Made by a program: the position numbers and the translations under genes. A model generated the notes under the pieces. That model was not told where the DNA came from. It saw nothing but the letters and a program-made list of their open reading frames with translations, and made no database searches. Source: an uncultured Lachnospiraceae bacterium (GTDB lineage: Bacteria > Bacillota_A > Clostridia > Lachnospirales > Lachnospiraceae). From it: a stretch of 8,071 nt of DNA. Every line of letters starts with the position of its first letter. Position 1 is the first letter of the stretch. Where the stretch lies: assembly GCA_946613735.1 (NCBI GenBank), contig CAMOFS010000055.1:1-8071 (forward strand), given 5' to 3'. Positions 1 through 4,825 of the stretch are shown in pieces.

Positions 1-92
1 TCGGCACCCAGTTCTGGAACCAGGGCCGTACCCAGGAGATCAAGGATCGCGTGCTCCATACCTCCAGCAGTTCTTTTTCAAAGTGCGGTTAA
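1..92 (+). CDS. nrdD: Anaerobic ribonucleoside-triphosphate reductase, C-terminal end (partial)
   Basis: Only the last 29 codons are present, read from base 3 to the TAA at 90-92. The peptide begins GTQFWNQGRTQEIKDRVLH. That resembles the segment just after the glycyl-radical loop (RVxGY) of class III ribonucleotide reductases, so the radical glycine should lie just outside the left edge. NrdD makes dNTPs from NTPs under anaerobic conditions, with formate as reductant in characterised members. The identity is supported by nrdG, its dedicated activase, starting 3 nt after this stop. The tail (TSSSSFSKCG) is low-complexity and shows no further motif. The Cys4 zinc site and catalytic residues cannot be judged from this fragment. 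Confidence 0.88.
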   Translation, partial: GTQFWNQGRTQEIKDRVLHTSSSSFSKCG

Positions 93-95
93 GCC

Positions 96-623
96 ATGCA
101 TGTAGGTGAGATAAAAACAGCTGATACCGCCAACGGTATCGGCATGAGGGTAACGGTATTCGTGTCCGGGTGCACGAATAAGTGTCCCGGCTGTTTTCAG
201 CCTGAGACCTGGGACTTTGGATATGGAAGAGAGTACACTCCCGAGATGGAGCAGTTTATCCTGGATGAGCTGAAAAAAGGTTACTATGACGGGCTGACGC
301 TCTTGGGTGGTGATCCCATGGAGGAGTCCAATCAGCGCGGACTACTTGATCTGGTAAAGCGGCTTAAGGCAGAACAGCCGGATAAGACCATCTGGGCTTA
401 TACCGGTTTTGTCTATGACAGGGATCTGATACCCGGCGGCAAACGATACTTTGACATTACGGATGAAATGTTGGATAATATAGATGTTTTGGTAGACGGT
501 CCTTTTATTCAGTCTCAAAAAAACATCAGGCTGAGATTTAGGGGCTCTTCCAACCAGAGGGTAATAGACCTGAAGGAAACAAGACGTAGAGGAGAGGTAG
601 TGTTAGCAAAGGAGGGTGAATGA
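96..623 (+). CDS. nrdG: Anaerobic ribonucleotide reductase-activating protein (radical SAM)
   Basis: A 175-aa cytoplasmic radical SAM enzyme that makes the glycyl radical on NrdD using a [4Fe-4S] cluster and S-adenosylmethionine. The cluster ligands are C26, C30 and C33 (GCTNKCPGC, CxxxCxxC). The SAM-contacting GGDP motif is at residues 71-74, VDGPF at 133-137, and LRFRGSSNQRVID at 146-158; all are typical of NrdG. Length is normal for the short NrdG family. The start MHVGEIKTADTANG matches the usual N-terminus (residues like GEIK...ANGxGxR before the cluster loop). No good Shine-Dalgarno lies upstream and the gap to the nrdD stop is 3 nt, so translation is probably coupled to nrdD. The 3' end overlaps the next small gene. 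Identity is firm. Confidence 0.96.
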   Translation: MHVGEIKTADTANGIGMRVTVFVSGCTNKCPGCFQPETWDFGYGREYTPEMEQFILDELKKGYYDGLTLLGGDPMEESNQRGLLDLVKRLKAEQPDKTIWAYTGFVYDRDLIPGGKRYFDITDEMLDNIDVLVDGPFIQSQKNIRLRFRGSSNQRVIDLKETRRRGEVVLAKEGE

Positions 624-901
624 TGAGCGCTGAACCTATCATAATAAGGATACATGAGGCGAATTCGGACGGCAATGGTACACCATGTGAGGTGGATATC
701 TATGTTGACAGGGAGCCGTCGGAGGACGATATTTCCATAGTAAGTGATGCGATATCTGCTTTCCAGGAGGAGATGAAGGACAACTCCACGGAATGGGAGA
801 CCAAGACTCTCGCTCGGGTAGCTGCAGAGAAATTCATAAGCCTGGGATACAGCAGTGGGGTCGTTAAGCCTGACCATGTTATAGAAGTTAAGAGTATTTA
901 G
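620..901 (+). CDS. Small hypothetical protein coupled to nrdG
   Basis: A 93-aa protein I do not recognise. It is acidic, has one cysteine (C23) and no signal peptide or membrane segment, so it is probably cytosolic. By eye the pattern is two short strands (about 5-13 and 23-30), two amphipathic helices (about 34-54 and 60-76) and a last strand (86-92). ATG at 620 overlaps the nrdG stop as ATGA, and a second ATG follows at 623. The strong AAAGGAGGG (608-616) serves either; spacing from GGAGG is 4 nt to the first and 7 nt to the second, so 623 may be the true start. Good RBS, tight coupling and a terminator just downstream argue that it is a real last gene of the nrdDG operon. A role in anaerobic nucleotide metabolism is inferred from position only. 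Confidence 0.8.
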   Translation: MMSAEPIIIRIHEANSDGNGTPCEVDIYVDREPSEDDISIVSDAISAFQEEMKDNSTEWETKTLARVAAEKFISLGYSSGVVKPDHVIEVKSI

Positions 902-918
902 AGTTGATTTTTCGTTGC

Positions 919-952
919 AAAGGCACCGTTATGCGGTGCCTTTTGGGTTTTT
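919..952 (+). terminator. Intrinsic terminator of the nrdD-nrdG-orf93 operon
   Basis: A 10-bp stem (AAAGGCACCG at 919-928 pairing with CGGTGCCTTT at 934-943) with a 5-nt loop (TTATG). It is followed by TTTT, a GGG interruption and a second run of five T at 948-952. The interrupted T-tract suggests possibly incomplete termination. The hairpin ends only about 11 nt before the Shine-Dalgarno of the response regulator gene, so it could also act as a leader attenuator for that gene. Confidence 0.8.
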
Positions 953-963
953 ATGGAGGAAAA

Positions 964-1635
964 ATGAGATTACTTCTGGCAGAAGATGAAAAGGAAATGT
1001 CAAATGCTGTTTGCGCCGTGCTTAAGCATGAGCATTTTTCCGTGGATGCGGTTTACGACGGACAGGATGCTTATGACTATCTGGAGACGGGTGAATACGA
1101 CGGAGCCATTTTGGATATTATGATGCCCAAAATGGATGGGATCGAGGTGCTAAAAAAAATAAGGGCAAAGGGGATATCTACCCCGGTGATCATGCTCACG
1201 GCCAAGTCACAGCTGGATGACAAGCTAGAGGGGCTGGACGCGGGAGCCGACGACTATCTGACCAAGCCCTTTGCCATGAAGGAGCTTATAGCCAGGGTAA
1301 GGGCCATCACCAGGCGGATGGGAGAGGTGTCGGATAACGTGCTGACCTTTGCCGATATTTCCCTGTCGCGCAATACCTTTATCTTAAAATCCACATCAGG
1401 GGAGGAGCGACTGGCTAACAAAGAATTCCAGATGTTGGAGATGCTGATGGAGCATCCCGGTCAGGTGATATCCGCCGACCAGTTCATGGACAGGATCTGG
1501 GGATATGACACCGATACTGAGTCAAATGTGGTGTGGGTAAATATTTCCAACCTCAGAAAGAAGCTTAAAAAAATGGGGTCGACAGTGAATATAAGGGCAG
1601 CAAGGGGACTGGGGTACAGTATCGAGGCCGGTTAA
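964..1635 (+). CDS. OmpR/PhoB-family two-component response regulator
   Basis: A 223-aa DNA-binding response regulator. The receiver domain spans about residues 1-118: acidic pocket E7/D8, phospho-acceptor D51 (LDIMMP), T79 (MLTA) and K101 (TKPF). The OmpR-type winged helix spans about 126-220, with the recognition-helix region SNVVWVNISNLRKKL at 187-201 and the wing RGLGYSI at 214-220. ATG 964 is chosen because GGAGGA (955-960) lies just upstream and the protein then starts MRLLLAEDE, the normal family start. An in-frame TTG at 904 would add 20 residues translated through the terminator hairpin. The histidine kinase 64 bp downstream is the likely phosphodonor. No clear promoter is visible in the 60 bp upstream. 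The target genes are unknown; the adjacent sugar operon is a possibility only by position. Confidence 0.95.
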   Translation: MRLLLAEDEKEMSNAVCAVLKHEHFSVDAVYDGQDAYDYLETGEYDGAILDIMMPKMDGIEVLKKIRAKGISTPVIMLTAKSQLDDKLEGLDAGADDYLTKPFAMKELIARVRAITRRMGEVSDNVLTFADISLSRNTFILKSTSGEERLANKEFQMLEMLMEHPGQVISADQFMDRIWGYDTDTESNVVWVNISNLRKKLKKMGSTVNIRAARGLGYSIEAG

Positions 1636-1637
1636 TA

Positions 1638-1690
1638 GGATCCTTCGCTACGCTCAGGATGACAAGAGGAGGGGGCGGAATGACAGAGGA
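1638..1690 (+). repeat. Dispersed-repeat-like intergenic sequence between regulator and kinase genes
   Basis: The gap contains GGATCCTTCGCTACGCTCAG followed by GGATGACA, then a G-rich stretch and GGAATGACAGAGGA. Two 14-nt half-repeats are visible: GGATGACAAGAGGA (1657-1670) and GGAATGACAGAGGA (1677-1690). ATCCT at 1640-1644 and AGGAT at 1656-1660 can pair around a TCGCTACGCTC loop. From memory, sequences of the form ATCCTTCGCTNCGCTCAGGATGACA recur between genes of many bacteria as short dispersed repeats. The copy number here cannot be checked. The last half-repeat supplies the GAGGA (1686-1690) that appears to be the ribosome binding site of the kinase, 9 nt before its ATG. Confidence 0.55.
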
Positions 1691-1699
1691 AAGAAGAAT

Positions 1700-3016
1700 A
1701 TGATAAAAGGGTTGCGAAAAAAATTCATTTTGGTGGGAATGCTTTCAGTCATCATAGCAGAGCTTTTGATGATAGGTACTATAGATGCCATGAACTACAA
1801 GAGCACCCTAGATAACATCCGGGGACAGATGGAGATATTGGTGGAGAATGACGGCGATCTGTCTTCATTGCTGGAGAGGGATGGGGATCAGGGGATGGGT
1901 CCCTTCGGACAGGATAAGCCCGAGGAAGGCTCATTACCTCCAAAGGAAGGCTCATTACCTCCGGAGGACAATCCTACGAAAAAGAACTTCGGACACGGAG
2001 GGGGAAGAGGGATAAATGAAGAGACCCCCTTCATGCTGAGGTTCTTTACGGTGACGGTGGATGAGACGGGCCAGGTCACCGGCTGCGACACGACACATAT
2101 CGCCATGGTAGATGATGCCGGGGCTTCGGAATACGGCCGGGCAGTGTGGCCCATAGGAAGACAAAGCGGCTTTTATGATGAATACTATTACAGCAGGACA
2201 GACAGCGGCCTCATCATTTTTTTGGACTGCCGGCCCGATATCACATCCTTTGAATCATTCAGAAACATAAGTATAGTAGTGGGCCTGGTGGGAGCAGTGC
2301 TGGTGCTTTTGATACTGATCCCAATCTCAGGCAGGGTACTGGCCCCTGTGGAGGAAAGCTACAAAAAACAAAAACGGTTCATCACCGATGCCAGCCATGA
2401 GATAAAGACCCCCCTTGCCATTATCTCAGCCGATGCCGAAGTGCTGGAGCTGGATAATGAGGAAAATGAGTGGATCGAAAGCATCAAAAACCAGGTAAAA
2501 AGATTATCCGAGCTTACGGAGAAGCTGGTGTTTTTATCCAGGATGGATGAGGGCGCGTCAAGCTTTGACATGACCGAGCTTGATCTGTCGGAGATCATGT
2601 ATGAGGTGACAAAAAGCTACAAGCCCCTGGCAGAGACCTCCGGGAAAAAGTATATAACCGACATTGAATATGATGTGCTTATCACCGGAGACAAGGCCAA
2701 CCTCACCCAGATGATCACCCTGCTAATTGACAATGCCTTTAAGTATTCCGATGATAAGGGAACCATCAAAGTGAGTCTCAAGAGAAGGGGCAAAAAGAAG
2801 GAGATCACGGTCTACAATACCGTGGATGAGATAGCGCAGGGTGACCTGGGTGTGCTTTTTGAGCGTTTTTACCGGGATGATGCATCCCGAAGCACTAAGA
2901 CCGGGGGACACGGTATAGGTCTTTCGGTGGTGGCCGCCATAGCTGAGGCACATCGTGGGACTGCTACGGCAAGAAGCGAGGACGGCAGATCTGTTACCTT
3001 TACCATATGTATATAG
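1700..3016 (+). CDS. Membrane sensor histidine kinase (VanS-like, HAMP-less)
   Basis: A 438-aa sensor kinase partnered with the upstream regulator. TM1 is about residues 9-28. An extracytoplasmic sensor region of about 155 residues follows, including a Pro/Gly-rich low-complexity part (62-105) and a folded part (about 110-180, with FFTVTVDETG and IIFLDCRPD). TM2 is about 190-209. The phospho-acceptor H233 (DASHEIKTP) comes about 24 residues after TM2, leaving no room for a HAMP domain. The ATPase domain has N345 in the N box (LLIDNAFKYS), an F box FERFYR (387-392) and a G2 box GGHGIGLS (402-409). The canonical DxGxG G1 box is absent; that position reads VYNTVDEI (371-378), a form I associate with clostridial kinases of this type. 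The start is supported by GAGGA at 1686-1690. The ligand is unknown. Confidence 0.94.
   Translation: MIKGLRKKFILVGMLSVIIAELLMIGTIDAMNYKSTLDNIRGQMEILVENDGDLSSLLERDGDQGMGPFGQDKPEEGSLPPKEGSLPPEDNPTKKNFGHGGGRGINEETPFMLRFFTVTVDETGQVTGCDTTHIAMVDDAGASEYGRAVWPIGRQSGFYDEYYYSRTDSGLIIFLDCRPDITSFESFRNISIVVGLVGAVLVLLILIPISGRVLAPVEESYKKQKRFITDASHEIKTPLAIISADAEVLELDNEENEWIESIKNQVKRLSELTEKLVFLSRMDEGASSFDMTELDLSEIMYEVTKSYKPLAETSGKKYITDIEYDVLITGDKANLTQMITLLIDNAFKYSDDKGTIKVSLKRRGKKKEITVYNTVDEIAQGDLGVLFERFYRDDASRSTKTGGHGIGLSVVAAIAEAHRGTATARSEDGRSVTFTICI
1921..1962 (+). repeat. Two tandem 21-bp units inside the kinase sensor region
   Basis: AGGAAGGCTCATTACCTCC occurs at 1923-1941 and again identically at 1944-1962, a 21-bp period. 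It encodes two heptads, EEGSLPP (75-81) and KEGSLPP (82-88), in the extracytoplasmic linker of the histidine kinase. Because the unit is a multiple of three, gain or loss of a copy keeps the frame. The near identity of the units suggests a recent duplication. Confidence 0.85.
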
Positions 3017-3017
3017 T

Positions 3018-3043
3018 GTTTGTCACTTTTGCATGTGACAAAC
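3018..3043 (+). other. Inverted repeat after the kinase gene (weak terminator or operator)
   Basis: A perfect 9-bp inverted repeat, GTTTGTCAC (3018-3026) and GTGACAAAC (3035-3043), separated by 8 nt, starting 2 nt after the kinase stop. No T-run follows the stem directly; the next T-run is at 3063-3067. It is therefore a poor intrinsic terminator. Its centre lies about 75 bp upstream of the predicted start of the fruK transcript, a position compatible with a regulator site for the sugar operon. The sequence cannot tell which. Confidence 0.5.
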
Positions 3044-3070
3044 TTGCCTGATCCCCTGTCCCTTTTTCTG

Positions 3071-3099
3071 TTGAAAACGTTACATTTTTTTCATATAAT
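3071..3099 (+). promoter_or_regulatory. Sigma-A-type promoter of the fruK-PTS-symporter operon
   Basis: The -35 TTGAAA (3071-3076) and -10 TATAAT (3094-3099) are separated by exactly 17 bp. Both boxes are at or one base from consensus. Transcription should start near 3106, giving a leader of about 26 nt before the fruK ATG at 3132, with the Shine-Dalgarno AGGGGGAG (3121-3128) inside it. This is the only strong promoter seen upstream of the five-gene run ending at the 7915 terminator. Confidence 0.85.
3072..3085 (+). promoter_or_regulatory. Weak cre-like element over the -35 box
   Basis: TGAAAACGTTACAT resembles the catabolite-responsive element consensus TGWNANCGNTNWCA in its first eleven bases. 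The right arm deviates, as if one base were missing (CGTTACA rather than CGNTNWCA). Overlap with the -35 would fit CcpA-type repression of a sugar operon. The AACGTT core could instead belong to another LacI-family site or be chance. Confidence 0.3.
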
Positions 3100-3131
3100 G
3101 AAAAAGGGTTTCTTTGAAAAAGGGGGAGCAT

Positions 3132-4049
3132 ATGATCTATACAGTGACTTTCAATCCATCACTTGATTATATCGTTTCAGTCGATCATTTTCACCTGGGA
3201 CAGGTCAACCGTACCAGCGAGGAGCTAATGTTTCCCGGTGGTAAGGGGATCAACGTCTCAATGGTTCTTAAGAATCTCGGCATAGACAGTACGGCGCTGG
3301 GCTTTATGGCCGGCTTTACAGGAAATGAGATCGTGCGTCTTTTGGACGAGATGAGTGTTAAAAGTAAGTTTATTACAGTAGATAAAGGTATTTCCCGCAT
3401 TAATGTCAAGCTTAGGAGCGATGAGGAGAGTGAGATCAACGGCATGGGACCTGCCATTGATCACGAACACATCCAAAAGCTGTACAGCCAGTTGGATAGT
3501 CTTAAAAAAGACGACATCCTAGTGATCTCAGGCAGCATACCTTCGGTAATGCCGGAGACCATGTACAGTGACATCATGAAATACCTGTCAGGACGTGGCA
3601 TCAGGATAGTTGTTGATGCCACCGGAGATCTTTTGATGAATGTGCTTTCATATGAGCCGTTTTTGATAAAGCCCAACGACCACGAACTGGGGGAGATCTT
3701 TGGTGTAAAGATCAAGACCAGGGATGATGTTATCCCTTATGCCGAGAAGATGCAGAAAAAAGGTGCGAAAAACGTACTGGTATCCATGGCATCAAAGGGA
3801 GCCATATTAGTGGCGGAGGATGGCAAGGTGTATCAGTCGGATCCGCCCAAGGGTGTGGTTAAAAACTCGGTGGGAGCGGGTGATTCCATGGTGGCAGGCT
3901 TTTTAGCAGGCCTGATCTATGGCAACGGCGACTATGACAGGGCATTTTATACAGGTCTTTGCACCGGAAGTGCGTCCGCCTTTTCGGATGAGATGGCTAC
4001 GGAGGCTGAGGTGAGGAGCCTGTTGGCGCAGATGGGAAAACATTATTGA
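3132..4049 (+). CDS. fruK: 1-phosphofructokinase (PfkB family)
   Basis: A 305-aa cytosolic kinase that converts fructose-1-phosphate plus ATP to fructose-1,6-bisphosphate, the step after fructose-PTS uptake. N-terminal TFNPSLDYI (6-14) and PGGKGINVS (35-43) form the substrate-binding signature. EINGMGP (101-107), KPN (180-182) and NSVGAGDSMVAGF (245-257) follow, with catalytic base D251. Length is normal. ATG 3132 is chosen because AGGGGGAG at 3121-3128 precedes it and the protein then starts MIYTVTFNPS, the usual family start; an in-frame TTG at 3114 would add six residues and bury the RBS. It is the first gene of the operon, 19 nt before EIIB. Tagatose-6-phosphate kinase is the nearest alternative; the EIIB-Fru neighbour favours 1-phosphofructokinase. 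Confidence 0.93.
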   Translation: MIYTVTFNPSLDYIVSVDHFHLGQVNRTSEELMFPGGKGINVSMVLKNLGIDSTALGFMAGFTGNEIVRLLDEMSVKSKFITVDKGISRINVKLRSDEESEINGMGPAIDHEHIQKLYSQLDSLKKDDILVISGSIPSVMPETMYSDIMKYLSGRGIRIVVDATGDLLMNVLSYEPFLIKPNDHELGEIFGVKIKTRDDVIPYAEKMQKKGAKNVLVSMASKGAILVAEDGKVYQSDPPKGVVKNSVGAGDSMVAGFLAGLIYGNGDYDRAFYTGLCTGSASAFSDEMATEAEVRSLLAQMGKHY

Positions 4050-4068
4050 CAGATTTAGGAGGCTTAGC

Positions 4069-4521
4069 ATGGGATCGGAATATGACTACGTGGCGGTGAC
4101 CGCCTGTGACACCGGAATAGCACACACATATATGGCTGCAGAGGCATTAAAGAAGGCTGCCGAGGCGGCAGGGCATACGATAAAGGTGGAGACTATAGGC
4201 TCATCGGGAGCCAAAAATCTGCTCACAGCTGAGGACATAGAGAGTGCAAAGGGGGTCATCATTGCTGCAGATTCCGAGGTGACCATGGAAAGATTTATCG
4301 GCAAGCCGGTGGTTAAAACACCGATAGCCGAAGGTATCGATAAGGCAGAGGAGCTCATTAAAAGCGTTACCAAGGCTCCGGTATATCAGGGAGGCGAGGT
4401 GCAGATGCTACCTGACAGACCGAGGGGAGGCGCAAAGATTGCGGCAGCAATAGTCGCTGCCTGTGGCGTGATAGCTGCAGCGGCATACTATGTATTTGCC
4501 GTAATGGGCTTCAGATTTTGA
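4069..4521 (+). CDS. PTS fructose-type EIIB with C-terminal membrane anchor
   Basis: A 150-aa protein. Residues 5-100 are a fructose-family EIIB domain: VAVTACDTGIAHTYMAAEAL carries the phospho-cysteine C13, followed by IKVETIGSSG and VIIAADSEV. EIIB takes phosphate from EIIA and passes it to sugar held by EIIC. The linker APVYQGGE (103-110) matches the position where FruA-type EIIBC proteins lead into EIIC. Here it runs into one hydrophobic segment (about 121-146, Ala-rich) and stops, so the domain is probably tethered to the membrane with the catalytic part in the cytoplasm. The usual CPTG loop reads CDTG. AGGAGG (4057-4062) lies 6 nt before ATG. Neither EIIA nor EIIC is encoded in this window. 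Identity of the EIIB domain is firm; its partner and function are open. Confidence 0.9.
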   Translation: MGSEYDYVAVTACDTGIAHTYMAAEALKKAAEAAGHTIKVETIGSSGAKNLLTAEDIESAKGVIIAADSEVTMERFIGKPVVKTPIAEGIDKAEELIKSVTKAPVYQGGEVQMLPDRPRGGAKIAAAIVAACGVIAAAAYYVFAVMGFRF

Positions 4522-4542
4522 TTTGATCCAAGAGGTTTTAAA

Positions 4543-4802
4543 ATGAAAGAGTTAGTTATGTTATAGCAGATCCCCAGGGGATACATGCGCGTCCCGCAGG
4601 ACAGTTTGTCAAGGAAGTGGGTTCTTACGCTGATACGAGCATCACCTTGGTTAAGGGTGACAAGGAGGTGGACGCCAAGAGGATACTTTCTGTGATGAGC
4701 CTGGGGGTAAAGCAGGGTGAACAGATCACAGTTAAGTGTGATGGTCCACAGGAGGATGAGGCCGCGGCTAATTTGGAGGAGTTCTTAAAGAGTAATTTAT
4801 AA
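4543..4802 (+). pseudogene. ptsH: Phosphocarrier protein HPr with apparent 1-nt frameshift at codon 4
   Basis: HPr relays phosphate from Enzyme I to EII proteins. AAGAGG (4529-4534 region) and ATG 4543 form a good start, but that frame reads MKELVML and stops at 4564-4566. The rest of HPr is intact in the frame one base back: from 4557, YVIADPQGIHARPAG with phospho-His (H15 if the frame is restored), then VMSLGVKQGE and a normal C-terminus to TAA 4800-4802. The joined protein would be 86 aa, normal for HPr. One missing base in GAGTT|AGTTAT (expected GAGTTTAGTTAT, MKEFSYVIADP) explains the break. No in-frame ATG, GTG or TTG precedes the histidine; a GTG at 4617 would give a 61-aa piece lacking it. 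A sequencing error, a true mutation and recoding remain possible. The Ser46-equivalent position is Arg (residue 47). Confidence 0.88.
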
Positions 4803-4825
4803 TCTTTTCCTTCGGAGGAAGTAAT

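Noticed and set aside
904..963. TTG at 904 as the start of the response regulator (20 extra residues)
   Set aside because: The extension is the translated terminator hairpin and RBS; ATG 964 has GGAGGA upstream and gives the standard family N-terminus.
1888..2164. Overlapping minus-strand open frames opposite the kinase sensor region, with GGAGGTAATGAG resembling an RBS and start
   Set aside because: The RBS-like string comes from the tandem repeat, the peptides are low-complexity, and the + strand frame is conserved.
3114..3131. TTG at 3114 as the start of fruK
   Set aside because: It has no RBS and would place the real Shine-Dalgarno inside the gene; ATG 3132 gives the family start MIYTVTFNPS.
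4485..4542. EIIC lost by a frameshift after EIIB
   Set aside because: Only 21 nt separate EIIB from the ptsH start and no EIIC-like peptide appears in any frame there.
4570..4582. Palindrome ATCCCC-A-GGGGAT as a frameshift-stimulating hairpin in ptsH
   Set aside because: A hairpin can use only about four base pairs with a realistic loop, and it lies about 15 nt from the shift point with no classic slippery site.
4617..4802. GTG at 4617 as the true start of a 61-aa HPr-like protein
   Set aside because: The homologous frame continues upstream to about 4557 with the GIHARPAG active site; a start at 4617 would remove the phospho-histidine and has no distinct start context.
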